From positions 1 through 22,534 of IMG/VR virus record IMGVR_UViG_3300031825_000074: DNA of 22,534 nt, one strand, 5' to 3'. Positions 1 through 7,393 of the stretch are shown one piece after another. How positions within the stretch are numbered: the stretch's first letter is position 1; every line of letters starts with the position of its first letter. The notes beneath the pieces are model-generated. The model saw nothing but the letters and a program-made list of their open reading frames with translations, was not told the DNA's origin and made no database searches. The translations under genes and the position numbers were made by a program. The stretch is from a virus.

Positions 1-528
1 GATCGTCTGCCAGATCCGGTCGTCCTTGCGCCAGATTCGGCCGTTGAGGGCGGCGTGGCTGGGCCGCGTGCGGCCGTCCATGATCGCCACGTACATCAGG
101 TACGGGAAAGCGTCGGCCTGCATCTGCGCCTTGGCGCGCCCGGCCATGTAGGCGCTCTGCAGGTTGGTCTGGTAGATCGTCTTGAGCCGGTGCGGGCTTC
201 CCAGCTGCACCAGCTGCGCCTGGCCGTCCTTGCCGACCACCATCTGTTGGCCCCACCACCCTTTGGCCTGCAGCAGCGGCGTCAGATCGGACTCGAACTG
301 CCGCAGCGTCTTGCCTTCGCGCATCGCATCCAGCAGGCCGCCGCGGATGTCGCGCACCACATCCAGGCGCATGGCCTTCGCAACGGTGAAAGCGCGCGCG
401 TGGGCCTCGTCCAGCATCTCCTGCCAGTTGAAAGTGAGGCGCAGGCCCTTGCTTTCGAGATGAGCGATCGCATCAGCCGGTGGCTGATCGATCAGCACCT
501 GCAGGAGACCGGCGTCAGTCGTTGCCAT
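1..528 (-). CDS. Phage head morphogenesis protein, Mu gpF/gp30-like (C-terminus off window)
   Basis: Minor head protein of the Mu F / SPP1 gp7 family, which sits at the portal vertex and helps start procapsid assembly. The 176 visible residues begin MATTDAGLLQ and run to the left edge, so the C-terminus is missing. The stretch YVAIMDGRTRPSHAALNGR near residues 144-162 is the family signature (a D-x-RTRP-x-H core). The ATG at 528 overlaps the portal stop by 14 bp, as in Mu-like genomes where gp30 directly follows gp29. The order and the motif make the assignment firm. I cannot tell whether the gene is intact beyond the edge. Confidence 0.88.
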   Translation of the reverse strand, partial: MATTDAGLLQVLIDQPPADAIAHLESKGLRLTFNWQEMLDEAHARAFTVAKAMRLDVVRDIRGGLLDAMREGKTLRQFESDLTPLLQAKGWWGQQMVVGKDGQAQLVQLGSPHRLKTIYQTNLQSAYMAGRAKAQMQADAFPYLMYVAIMDGRTRPSHAALNGRIWRKDDRIWQTI

Positions 529-2056
529 GCAGGCGTCCCCACACCGCGGCCGCGAACATCAGGCGCGCCAGGCGCTCCTGCAGGGCGGGCTCGTCGGCGT
601 TCGGGAACTGCTCGGCCAGCCAGCCCAGCATGGCCTGCGGGTCGGGATCGCGCTTGAGGCGCTCGAAAACCGGCGCCAGAAGCCGCTCCATCTGCCCCTG
701 CAGCTGCTCGGGCGGCATCGCGTCCAGCACGGCGTCCAGCGCGGCCTGGTCGGCGATGGTGGCGCCGGGCTCGGCGAAGTTGGGCGAGCCGTTGGCATTG
801 CCCGGTGGCTGACCCGCAAGCGGCGCGCCCGGCGCGGGCGGCGGCGGCGCTGCCTTCTTGCTCCAGCCCTCGCCGTAGCGCGCGCGGACCGTGTCCAGGT
901 CCATCTCGAAGCCCATGTCGCTGACGATCTTGTCGGCCTCGGCCATCGCCTTGAGGTCGGCTTCCTGCTTGATCTGGCGATACACCTGGCACGGCGCCAG
1001 GCCGTTGTATTCGCAGATCCACGCCAGCAGCGTCGAATTGAGGGTTTCGCTGAGCAGGTCGCTGTCGGCCTGCGTCAGATCCTCGCGCACGTCCTGGCGC
1101 TCCTTGCTGGCGGCCGCCAGCGCGCCACCGCCCGAGCTGCGCGCCTCCTGGCCGGTCAGCACCCCGGCGATCCAGTCATCCATGTACTCGCACAGGGCCT
1201 GCTGGGTGGTCACGTTGCCCGAGAGCTTGCTTTCGAGGAGCGCGATCTCCACGCCCTCGGGCGTCATGAAGTAACCGTCGTTGCTCATGGCGCGCATCGC
1301 ATCGGCCAGCGTGCCCTTTTCCTTCGGACCGGCATTGCGCGGGTATTTGGCGTGCGGCGTGGGCGAGCCGAAGCGGTCGCAGAGCTTGTTCCACGCGACC
1401 ACGCCCTTGCGCTTGAAGAAGACCGGCCAGTACAGCTGCAGGCCCAGCCCAGTGCCGTAGGGGTTGTCGTCCTGGGGATTGACGCGGTGCACGATGAACT
1501 TGCGATCGGGCACCGGCTCGCCGGTGAGCATGTTCGCGCGCGTGAGCAGGTGCAGCTGCGGCGGCGTGTTCTCGTCGATCTGGACGTACCGGAAGCGCCG
1601 CTGCGCGCGCTGGATGATGCGGGCGGGCACCAGCAGGTTGTCGCGCACCGTCCAGACGATCTCGGCGACCGCGTAGCCCGCCAGCAGCGCCTCCAGCAGC
1701 TCGCTGCACAGCCGGTCGAGGTTGCAGGCTTTCAGGATGCTGGTCACCTTCTCGGCGTCGGCCGTGCCGCCGGGGTGGTTCTTGTCCACCGGCTCGACCT
1801 GCCAGGGCTTGCCGATCAGGGCCAGCTGGCGCTTTTGCAGGCCGTCGAACACCTTGCCGTCGCGCCGCAGGTCGCGGTAGATCTCCACCTGGTCGCCGCC
1901 GCGCTCGAGCAGCAGCGGATCGTTGGTGCGCAGCACGCCCATGTAGGACGTCTCGAACGGGTCGCGCAGGCGGTTGGCGAACTCGGTGTCGAGCTCGGGG
2001 CGAATGCTGGCGCCCGCCGGGGGCGAGCCACGTGTGGGGCGGGTGCGTTTAGCCAT
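515..2056 (-). CDS. Portal protein, DUF935 family (Mu gp29-like)
   Basis: Dodecameric portal through which DNA enters and leaves the head; it docks the terminase and the neck. The 513-residue product has the usual DUF935 length. Family features include an N-terminal segment with DPFETSYMGVLRTNDPLLLE, a central RFRYVQIDENTPPQLHLLTR region, and the block NPYGTGLGLQLYWPVFFKRK followed by WNKLCDRFGSPTPHAKYPR. The C-terminal 110 residues are Pro/Ala-rich and poorly conserved in look. The start overlaps the large terminase stop by 8 bp, and the stop overlaps the F-like start by 14 bp, giving the standard 28-29-30 Mu order. No frameshift is visible. Confidence 0.93.
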   Translation of the reverse strand: MAKRTRPTRGSPPAGASIRPELDTEFANRLRDPFETSYMGVLRTNDPLLLERGGDQVEIYRDLRRDGKVFDGLQKRQLALIGKPWQVEPVDKNHPGGTADAEKVTSILKACNLDRLCSELLEALLAGYAVAEIVWTVRDNLLVPARIIQRAQRRFRYVQIDENTPPQLHLLTRANMLTGEPVPDRKFIVHRVNPQDDNPYGTGLGLQLYWPVFFKRKGVVAWNKLCDRFGSPTPHAKYPRNAGPKEKGTLADAMRAMSNDGYFMTPEGVEIALLESKLSGNVTTQQALCEYMDDWIAGVLTGQEARSSGGGALAAASKERQDVREDLTQADSDLLSETLNSTLLAWICEYNGLAPCQVYRQIKQEADLKAMAEADKIVSDMGFEMDLDTVRARYGEGWSKKAAPPPPAPGAPLAGQPPGNANGSPNFAEPGATIADQAALDAVLDAMPPEQLQGQMERLLAPVFERLKRDPDPQAMLGWLAEQFPNADEPALQERLARLMFAAAVWGRLHGND

Positions 2057-3449
2057 AGATGAAGTCCGAAAAATCGCGGGCGCTGTGGCGCGGGTCGCCG
2101 CTCATGAACTCGATGGGCGCGGAAGGCATGGACGCGGCGTGCTTGGCCAGCGCCAGCGCCCAGAAGTGGTCGGCGTGGCCGTCCGGTGTGCGTTCGGCCG
2201 TGAAGCGGATGTTGCCGGCGGGCGTGACAACCTTAGTCACCTGGCGCAAATCAGCGCGGACCTTCGGGTCATAGGGGATGCGCAGCGCCCGGTCCTCGAA
2301 GTCGCCGCGCAAGGGATAGGCCAGCGCCTCCTTCACCGGGCCGGTGAAGGTCACGCCCTCGACGCGGCCCTCGCCGAACTTGTCCTGGGCGTCATCGACC
2401 CAGCCGATACCCAGGCCGGTCATGTCCCAGCAGCTGCGGTCGCAGCGCTCGATCCACGGCCAGATGATCTTCTCCTGCTCGCTCTTGCGCATGTTCTGCA
2501 TGCGCTCGACATGCCGCGTGTACAGCACGTCGCCCAGCTGCTCGAGCACCCACAGCACCGTCAGGTCCTTCTTGCGCCCGATGTCGATGCCGGCGAACAG
2601 GCGCCCGCCCTCGAGCCGCTGCCAGTCGGTGCCCGCGGAGTATTCGCAGGCCGTGATCAGCTGGTACTCCAGGAAGGCGACGTCGTCGTCGGCCGGGTTG
2701 CACATGTACTCCTGCTCGAACGACTCGGCGTCGGCGCACCCCGACTTGACGAAGTCGAAATAGGCCGCCTCGTCCATCGCCTGGCGCTCGTCGTCGGCCG
2801 GCAGCATCTGCTGCAGCTTGAAGAGGAACCCCTGGTCCAGCGCATCCTGCAGGGTGACGCGGTGCAGGCTGATCCCCTTGGGGTTGCCGTGCTCGCGCAC
2901 CTCGCGCACCAGCTGGTTGAAGAAGTTGTACGAGCCCCGGTGCGTGCTGACCAGCTCCATCGAGCCGCCCCAGGTGATGCCGGGGTAGGCGATCGCCCAC
3001 AGCTTGCGCGGGTCGGGGTGCAGCGCGAATTCGTCCAGGATGCGCCCGCCGCGCTTGCCGGCCTGCGCGTCCGGGTTGCTGCTCATCGAATGGATGCGCT
3101 TGCCGCTGGCGAACTCGATCACATAGGCGCTGATGCGGTCCTTCGGGTCCAGCACCACCTCGCCCAGGTCCTTGGCGGCCAGGTTCATGATGCCCGCCCA
3201 CATCTTGCAGTCTTCGATGAACAGGCGCGCCTGCAGGTCATCGCGGCTGCTCACCCATTGGTCATGCCTGGCGCCTTGGGCGGCCGTGCGCTCGTCGGCC
3301 GCATAGGCCGTGGCCCAGCTCAGGCCGATCTGGCGCGACTTCTCCATCAGCTTCAGCCGGCTGGTGTCCTTGATCCACTTCGACTGGAACGGCAGGAAGA
3401 TGCCGTCCGGGTTGGCCGGGATGACCTTGGCGTTGCCTTTGCGCTGCAT
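2049..3449 (-). CDS. Terminase large subunit (Mu gp28-like)
   Basis: ATP-driven DNA packaging motor and headful nuclease. In the 466-residue product, EKSRQIGLSW (36-45) is a variant Walker A typical of large terminases, and GGRILDEF (134-141) is Walker B with catalytic Glu140. The C-terminal half has an RNase H-like nuclease pattern: GIDIGRKKD with Asp289, WDMTGLGIG with Asp342, and HADHFWALALAK with Asp427. Both catalytic domains therefore look complete. It starts 9 bp after the small Cys-rich gene and overlaps the portal gene. In Mu-like phages this enzyme packages host-integrated copies by headful packaging. The family call is very secure; residue roles are assigned by analogy. Confidence 0.94.
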   Translation of the reverse strand: MQRKGNAKVIPANPDGIFLPFQSKWIKDTSRLKLMEKSRQIGLSWATAYAADERTAAQGARHDQWVSSRDDLQARLFIEDCKMWAGIMNLAAKDLGEVVLDPKDRISAYVIEFASGKRIHSMSSNPDAQAGKRGGRILDEFALHPDPRKLWAIAYPGITWGGSMELVSTHRGSYNFFNQLVREVREHGNPKGISLHRVTLQDALDQGFLFKLQQMLPADDERQAMDEAAYFDFVKSGCADAESFEQEYMCNPADDDVAFLEYQLITACEYSAGTDWQRLEGGRLFAGIDIGRKKDLTVLWVLEQLGDVLYTRHVERMQNMRKSEQEKIIWPWIERCDRSCWDMTGLGIGWVDDAQDKFGEGRVEGVTFTGPVKEALAYPLRGDFEDRALRIPYDPKVRADLRQVTKVVTPAGNIRFTAERTPDGHADHFWALALAKHAASMPSAPIEFMSGDPRHSARDFSDFIYG

Positions 3450-3458
3450 GTTGGCCCG

Positions 3459-3701
3459 CTACTTGTGATCGCTGCCGCACGTCGGCCCGCCATCGCACTC
3501 ATAGCCCTGCCCGCAACGTGGCGACAACGCCTGGATGCTCGAAATGCAAGGCGCGCAGAGGTGACGCTCAACGTGCCTGGCCGGGCGTTCTTCCCAGGCG
3601 CGGCCGTTCCAGTAAAGGCCGATCGCCTTCTTGCCGTACAGCCCGTCCAGTGACAGCCCCTCGCCGCACATGTCGCATCGATAACTGCGTTGCACCGCCA
3701 T
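3459..3701 (-). CDS. Small cysteine-rich protein, possible zinc ribbon
   Basis: Unrecognised 80-residue protein between small and large terminase genes. Seven Cys lie at 9, 12, 49, 52, 63, 69 and 75. The two CxxC pairs (YRCDMCG and LCAPC), about 37 residues apart, are a plausible four-Cys zinc site. The ATG at 3701 shares its A with the TGA of the small terminase gene (TGATG), so translation is probably coupled. A GTG one codon upstream is an alternative start. The stop is 9 bp before the terminase start, and its place in the packaging operon suggests a packaging-linked or nucleic-acid-binding role. That role is inference from context only. Confidence 0.75.
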   Translation of the reverse strand: MAVQRSYRCDMCGEGLSLDGLYGKKAIGLYWNGRAWEERPARHVERHLCAPCISSIQALSPRCGQGYECDGGPTCGSDHK

Positions 3702-4273
3702 CACACGATCCCCAGCGCCTCGCGGATCGCGCGCTTGGTGTCCTCAGTCACGCCGCCCTTGCTTCCCATCGCGTCCAGCTTGGCGCGCTGCTCTTCGAGC
3801 AGCTTCTTGCGGGTGTTCTCTTCGACCTCGGCCTGGAACTTCTTCAGGTTCACGCTGCTGCGCGTGAGCGTGGCTATGTTCTTGGCGGCTGCACTGAGCA
3901 TGCCGACTCGCTCGCCTGGGTCCAGTTCCGGATCGTCGGCCTCCTGCAGGTTCAGGATGGCCTCGAACAGCTCGGTCTGCACCAGCGCCGTCAGGGCCTC
4001 GCTGCGCGCGTCCTGGCTGTCGCCCGCGTGCGCCTGGATCATGCGGGCGGCCTCAGTGCTGGCCTTGATGGCCGACAGGCGCCGTTCCAGTTTCAGGCCA
4101 TAACGCCCGATCGCGCTGCGGCTTGGCAGCGTGCCCGCGTGGGCCTCGCCTGGATAGCGCTCCTGCAGGTCGGCGATCAGCTCGTCGAGCGTCTGCGCGC
4201 CCGTGGCGAGCATGGCCTCGATGTAGGCCTTGACCTCCAGCGGCAGGCGAGTGATCGAGCTCTTACGGCCCAT
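3701..4273 (-). CDS. Terminase small subunit, DUF3486 (Mu gp27-like)
   Basis: 190-residue product with the DUF3486 look: an N-terminal MGRKSSITRLPLEVKAYIEA, then a predicted HTH-like segment (TLDELIADLQERYPG ... PSRSAIGRYGLKLERRL, about 28-66). A long helical region follows, with NIATLTRSSVNLKKFQAEVE near 132-151. In Mu-like phages this protein is next to the large terminase and acts as the DNA-recognising small subunit. It starts 3 bp after the gp26-like stop. Its TGA overlaps the next ATG. Length, sequence style and position all agree. Confidence 0.9.
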   Translation of the reverse strand: MGRKSSITRLPLEVKAYIEAMLATGAQTLDELIADLQERYPGEAHAGTLPSRSAIGRYGLKLERRLSAIKASTEAARMIQAHAGDSQDARSEALTALVQTELFEAILNLQEADDPELDPGERVGMLSAAAKNIATLTRSSVNLKKFQAEVEENTRKKLLEEQRAKLDAMGSKGGVTEDTKRAIREALGIV

Positions 4274-4276
4274 GAC

Positions 4277-4585
4277 TCACCAGTACTTGGCCGGGCGCGC
4301 GATGCCGGGCTCGCAATCGACCGTGTATTCGGCCACGTCGGTACCGAACCGCGTCAGGTCGGCATGCCAGCGGCCGCTGGGTTGCTTGTCCAGCTTCACC
4401 AGCTCGCGGTCGGCCAGGTAGTCCAGCTCGCGCCGCAGCTCCAGCTGGGTGGCGTCGGGGTACTCGCTCTGCGCCACCGACAGGATGGGCATCTCGAACG
4501 CACCGATCGGGCGCGCGTTGTTCAGCGTCAGCAGAATCAGCCAGCGCAACGCCTCGCGCCGCACCTTGGCCTGGTCGATGATCAT
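4277..4585 (-). CDS. Mu gp26-like winged-helix protein
   Basis: 102-residue protein with a predicted winged-helix fold: helices in REALRWLILLTLNNARPIGA, then LELRRELDYLADRELVKLD and a short beta wing (SGRWHADLTRFGTDVAEY). The Mu gp26-type protein occupies this position, between gp25 (DUF2730) and gp27 (DUF3486). Its molecular role is not established, and a part in packaging or late regulation is only possible. ATG 4585 overlaps the upstream TGA (ATGA), and GGAGGG lies about 6 nt upstream. A complete gene with no oddities. Confidence 0.82.
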   Translation of the reverse strand: MIIDQAKVRREALRWLILLTLNNARPIGAFEMPILSVAQSEYPDATQLELRRELDYLADRELVKLDKQPSGRWHADLTRFGTDVAEYTVDCEPGIARPAKYW

Positions 4586-4968
4586 GATTTCCCTCCGTTG
4601 ATGATTCCGCGCAGCTGGGCGTTCTCCAGCTTGGTGGCCAGCCCATCGAGCTTGGCCTCGATCACGCTCTGGCCGCGGATGTAGTCCTCACGCCGCACGT
4701 AGTGCACCGGCAGCTCGGCCTGGAACTTCAGCAGGTCACGCTCCACGCGCTGCCATTGGTTCGACTCTTCCCGGTTTGCCACTTCGATGCCATCGAGCCG
4801 CTTGGACAGCTGGTCGTGATTGGTGGTGCGCGCCTCGTCCTGCGCCTTGAAGCGCTCGTCCAGGTGCCGTTGCGTCTGCGACAGCAACAGCTTGCCGGCG
4901 GCCGCACAGGCCGCGAAGAACGCGAGGAGCAGCAGCACCAGCTGCCAGAAATCAACCTGCAAAGTCAT
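4582..4968 (-). CDS. DUF2730 family membrane-anchored protein (Mu gp25-like)
   Basis: 128-residue protein. An N-terminal TM helix (FWQLVLLLLAFFAACAAAG, about 7-25) is followed by a long charged helix with coiled-coil character (QTQRHLDERFKAQDEARTT onward). This is the layout of the DUF2730 family of Mu-like phages, whose function is unknown. I chose the ATG at 4968 over in-frame upstream starts because it overlaps the Rz1 stop as ATGA, and because the upstream extension is only the shadow of the spanin frames. The stop overlaps the gp26-like start by 4 bp. Confidence 0.85.
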   Translation of the reverse strand: MTLQVDFWQLVLLLLAFFAACAAAGKLLLSQTQRHLDERFKAQDEARTTNHDQLSKRLDGIEVANREESNQWQRVERDLLKFQAELPVHYVRREDYIRGQSVIEAKLDGLATKLENAQLRGIINGGKS

Positions 4969-5231
4969 TGCTGCCCTTCGTCGATCCAGTCCAGCAGATC
5001 GACCATGCGGCCGGCGCAAATGCCGTACTGGTCGAACAGCTCCTTGAGCGTTGCCGCCACGGGGTCAACCTCACCGCTTAGCGGGGGCGCTGGCGGGGGC
5101 GCGGGGCACCGCACTGCGTATTCCGCCGGCAGCGGCCTGGGCAGCGCGGGCTTGGGCGTCGGCGAGCTGGCGCATGACGCCAGCAGGAAACACGCAGCCA
5201 GCGCGATCGCCAGCGGTAGCCTTGAGCGCAT
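4965..5231 (-). CDS. Rz1: Outer-membrane spanin lipoprotein, Rz1-like
   Basis: O-spanin of the lysis cassette. The 88-residue product has a signal segment (LPLAIALAACFLLASC) with a lipobox LASC, lipidated Cys20, and a Pro-rich periplasmic stretch (SSPTPKPALPRPLP), the hallmark of Rz1 proteins. It would sit in the outer membrane inner leaflet and bind the Rz coil to fuse the membranes. ATG 5231 lies inside the Rz gene in another frame; the genes share 161 bp and Rz1 extends past the Rz stop. An upstream ATG would add 13 basic residues before the signal and is less likely. Confidence 0.88.
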   Translation of the reverse strand: MRSRLPLAIALAACFLLASCASSPTPKPALPRPLPAEYAVRCPAPPPAPPLSGEVDPVAATLKELFDQYGICAGRMVDLLDWIDEGQQ

Positions 5232-5487
5232 CCTTGAACTCCTGAGTGGTTTGGGCGTCCTGCGCGGCACGCTGTCCGATGGCCGAGCGCATGGCCTTGC
5301 TGGCCGCGCCCGCTTGCTTGATGAGGCCCTTGTGCGCGTCGATCAGCTCGGTGAGGTCCTTGACGGCTTGGCCGTCGCGCTTGGCCGATTCGGCCACCTC
5401 GCCCGTGTGCTGGCCGTAGAAGAACCCGCCTACGGCGCCCGCCAGGCCGGTGGCCATGGCGAGTAGCGCGAGGGTGGCGCGGCTCAT
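5071..5487 (-). CDS. Rz: Inner-membrane spanin, Rz-like
   Basis: I-spanin. The 138-residue product has an N-terminal TM anchor (LALLAMATGLAGAVGGFFYG, about 6-25) followed by an alpha-helical periplasmic domain. Near the end GCVFPAGVMRQLADAQ (97-112) matches the Cys-containing motif common in phage Rz C-termini. ATG 5487 overlaps the endolysin TGA (ATGA), which sets the start. The 3' part overlaps Rz1 in another frame. With Rz1 it would span the periplasm and disrupt the outer membrane after peptidoglycan is degraded. Confidence 0.88.
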   Translation of the reverse strand: MSRATLALLAMATGLAGAVGGFFYGQHTGEVAESAKRDGQAVKDLTELIDAHKGLIKQAGAASKAMRSAIGQRAAQDAQTTQEFKDALKATAGDRAGCVFPAGVMRQLADAQARAAQAAAGGIRSAVPRAPASAPAKR

Positions 5488-6197
5488 ACGCCGGCGCCCC
5501 AACTGGCGTAGCGCGGCTGCAGCACCACCAGGATCCGCTCGGGGTAGCCCAGGTTTTCCTTGCAGTGCGAGCGGGCCCGCCGGGCCGTGCCGCACGCGGC
5601 GTCGACGTCGGCGCGGGCCGGCGAGGCGGCGTTTCGCGCCTCGGCCTGCCAGTGCCCCAGCCCGCCGTTGTAGGCGCGCAGCGCCACCCACATGCGGTCG
5701 CGCCGGCTGTAGCCGGCGGGCGTGCGCTCGAACAGCCACTGGTCGTAGGTGACCAGCGCGCGCATCGCCCAGGCCGTGTTGAAAGGCTGGTTGGCCTGCA
5801 GCTGCGGGTCCAAGCCCGCAATCCACTTGCTGGTGGCCGGCATGAACTGCGCCAGGCCGGCCGCGCCCGCCTTCGATACCGCGTCCGGCCGCCAGCCTGA
5901 TTCCTGGTGAAGCTGTCCTGCGAAGGCAGCGATCGGCGCCTGCATGCCCCACACGACGCGCGCCGTGCGGATCAGGTCGGCACGAAAGGGCAACGCCGCG
6001 CGCGGCACGGATGCGGGCGACACTTCGGGCGCCGCCCCCGTTGCAACTGGTGCCACCGTAGCCGGAGGCGCTTGCACGCTCGGGGGCGCGGGCGGGCCAT
6101 GCTCAGCCTCGCCGTTGCAGCCGGCCAGCGACATCGCCACGGCGCAAAGCGCCATGACGGCCACTGCGGTCGCAAAGTTGACCAGGGAGCGCCGCAT
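5484..6197 (-). CDS. Lytic transglycosylase endolysin (SLT fold) with N-terminal export signal
   Basis: Peptidoglycan-cleaving enzyme of the lysis cassette. The C-terminal catalytic domain shows the SLT motifs in order: QLHQESGW with catalytic Glu100, GLAQFMPAT (115-123) and RAYNGG (175-180, numbered from the GTG). The N-terminus has a hydrophobic segment ending in LAGC, then a Pro/Ala-rich linker of about 40 residues. It may therefore be a lipoprotein or a signal-anchor-release endolysin that does not depend fully on holin for export. ATG 6197 shares its A with the holin TGA; an adjacent GTG at 6200 is an alternative. It is followed by Rz/Rz1. The fold is confident and the export mode is inference. 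Confidence 0.88.
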   Translation of the reverse strand: MRRSLVNFATAVAVMALCAVAMSLAGCNGEAEHGPPAPPSVQAPPATVAPVATGAAPEVSPASVPRAALPFRADLIRTARVVWGMQAPIAAFAGQLHQESGWRPDAVSKAGAAGLAQFMPATSKWIAGLDPQLQANQPFNTAWAMRALVTYDQWLFERTPAGYSRRDRMWVALRAYNGGLGHWQAEARNAASPARADVDAACGTARRARSHCKENLGYPERILVVLQPRYASWGAGV

Positions 6198-6559
6198 CAC
6201 AGGCCCAGCGCCATGCCGATGACGAGCGCGCCCACGATGACGGCGCGCCGGATCATCGCCGTGCAGAAGGCCGTCATGTGGCCCGCCACCACGCGAAAGT
6301 CCGCGTCCCCCGCGGGCTCGTCGGTGCCATGGCGCCAGTCGTGCTCCAAGTAGCCGTCAGGTCGGGCGTAGGGGAACAGCGCGCGGTCGAGCCAGTAGCC
6401 CAGCACAGCGGCCAGCGCGATCAACGATGCCTTGTACAGCACCACGGGCAGCTGGGCCGGTGACGTGATCGCGATGAGCGCCAGCAGCACTAGCGCGAGC
6501 GCGAGCCAAAGGGAGTTGCGCGGAGCGCGCAGCCAAATGGGGGTGACGGATGAGTTCAT
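6197..6559 (-). CDS. Putative holin
   Basis: 120-residue membrane protein with three predicted TM segments (about 17-33, 40-57 and 103-119), the last two separated by a polar loop rich in Asp, His and Arg (YLEHDWRHGTDEPAGD). It resembles the putative holins placed before SLT endolysins in Mu-like phages of Burkholderia and Pseudomonas. It would form the inner-membrane lesion that times lysis. The stop overlaps the endolysin start (TGATG). No strong ribosome site lies before ATG 6559. The holin call rests on topology and position. Confidence 0.8.
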   Translation of the reverse strand: MNSSVTPIWLRAPRNSLWLALALVLLALIAITSPAQLPVVLYKASLIALAAVLGYWLDRALFPYARPDGYLEHDWRHGTDEPAGDADFRVVAGHMTAFCTAMIRRAVIVGALVIGMALGL

Positions 6560-6623
6560 GCACGGCAGGATGCCGCGCGTGCGCGATGCCCCCTAAATGG
6601 AGGGCTTCATTGTTTGAGGCGAG

Positions 6624-7133
6624 TCACAAGAAGTCAGCCAGCAGGCGACGCGGAAAAGGCTGCTTGGCGACATGGTTCGGATGACCGTCAGCGGTGGCCT
6701 GCTCGCGCTCGCACATCAGCGTCAGCGTCTTCAGAGTTGGCGGCGACTTCGAGCAGAGCCGGGCGTAATCGGCGGCCCATGCCGCCGTTTTGATTGCCGA
6801 GAGTTCGCCAGCGGGAACCTGTTCGATGGCGGCGATCAATGCGGCCGCTTGTTCGGCCAATTCCTTATGCAATTGCTTGCGGTCACCGTAGCCGAAGACC
6901 AGGGCGAGCAAGCCCAGAGCTGAGATGGTCGAAGCAACATAGGGCAGCAGTTTCTGCAGCTCCTGGCCCAAAAGCGAAGCGCCCAGCAGCACCGTAGCGG
7001 CCTTGGTCATTTTGTCGACCAGATCAAAGAACCGCTGGCGGCGGCGCTGGTAGCGCAACTGCACCCAAGCTTGGTGCAGCAAGCCACAGCGCCGTTTCCA
7101 GACCGGGTCTTCTTCGACGGGTTCGTTCGCCAT
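6624..7133 (-). CDS. Two-TM membrane protein with SLATT-like layout, accessory phage gene
   Basis: 169-residue protein. A basic amphipathic N-terminus (VQLRYQRRRQRFFDLVDKM, about 24-42) is followed by two closely spaced hydrophobic helices (about 43-57 and 64-82) and a cytoplasmic helical tail ending HPNHVAKQPFPRRLLADF. That plan (helix, two TM, helical domain) resembles SLATT-type two-TM effectors, though I see no diagnostic residue. Similar proteins occur between repressor and lysis genes of other Mu-like prophages. A superinfection-exclusion or defence role is plausible but unproven. I chose ATG 7133, since the upstream in-frame extension is an Arg-rich shadow of the polyproline gene. A 64-bp gap separates it from the holin gene. 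Confidence 0.78.
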   Translation of the reverse strand: MANEPVEEDPVWKRRCGLLHQAWVQLRYQRRRQRFFDLVDKMTKAATVLLGASLLGQELQKLLPYVASTISALGLLALVFGYGDRKQLHKELAEQAAALIAAIEQVPAGELSAIKTAAWAADYARLCSKSPPTLKTLTLMCEREQATADGHPNHVAKQPFPRRLLADFL

Positions 7134-7167
7134 GGCGCTTATTGTGGCACTGCGCTCGCCCACGTGG

Positions 7168-7353
7168 CTACTTCGGCTTCGGCGGCGGCGGCGGCGGCGG
7201 GGAGAAATAGACGGTATTGTCTTTGTTCTTCGCGCTCTCGCTAAAACTGCGATACCCCGAGTCCTTTGCAGGTGCACGCGGCGCCGGCGCCGGCGCCGGC
7301 TTCGGCGGTGGCGGTGGCGGTGGCGGTGGCGGCGGTGCCTTCGGGTTCGTCAT
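7168..7353 (-). CDS. 61-residue protein with polyproline blocks at both ends
   Basis: Unrecognised mini-protein. MTNPKA leads into 11 consecutive Pro, then an Ala-Pro run (KPAPAPAPRAPAK), a polar centre (KDSGYRSFSESAKNKDNTV), then 7 consecutive Pro and KPK. ATG 7353 is preceded by AAGGAG at good spacing, which supports real translation. The long Pro runs would stall ribosomes and need EF-P. The matching DNA is a near-perfect CCG/CCA triplet array, so its length may vary. It lies between a secreted protein and the two-TM protein, probably in one transcript. The only function to suggest is a ligand for a Pro-binding partner. Confidence 0.62.
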   Translation of the reverse strand: MTNPKAPPPPPPPPPPPKPAPAPAPRAPAKDSGYRSFSESAKNKDNTVYFSPPPPPPPKPK

Positions 7354-7393
7354 TTTTGCGTTCTCCTTCTTGAATCTTGGTAGTTGCGCAGGG

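Noticed and set aside
527-2062. Long open frame on the plus strand opposite the portal gene
   Set aside because: It is the shadow of a firmly identified DUF935 gene in GC-rich DNA; its His/Arg/Leu/Val-rich product lacks any recognisable motif.
1974-4684. Long plus-strand frames opposite the terminase genes (559 and 388 codons)
   Set aside because: Antisense to genes with clear Walker and nuclease motifs; low-complexity Arg/Ala/Leu composition and no ribosome sites.
6560-6623. Possible terminator or late promoter before the holin
   Set aside because: The CCCCCTAAATGGAGGG segment looks palindromic at first, but the arms do not pair properly; no -35/-10 pair was found.
7168-7353. CRISPR-like or satellite array at the GGC/GGT repeats
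   Set aside because: The repeats are triplets inside a coding frame without spacers; they encode proline.
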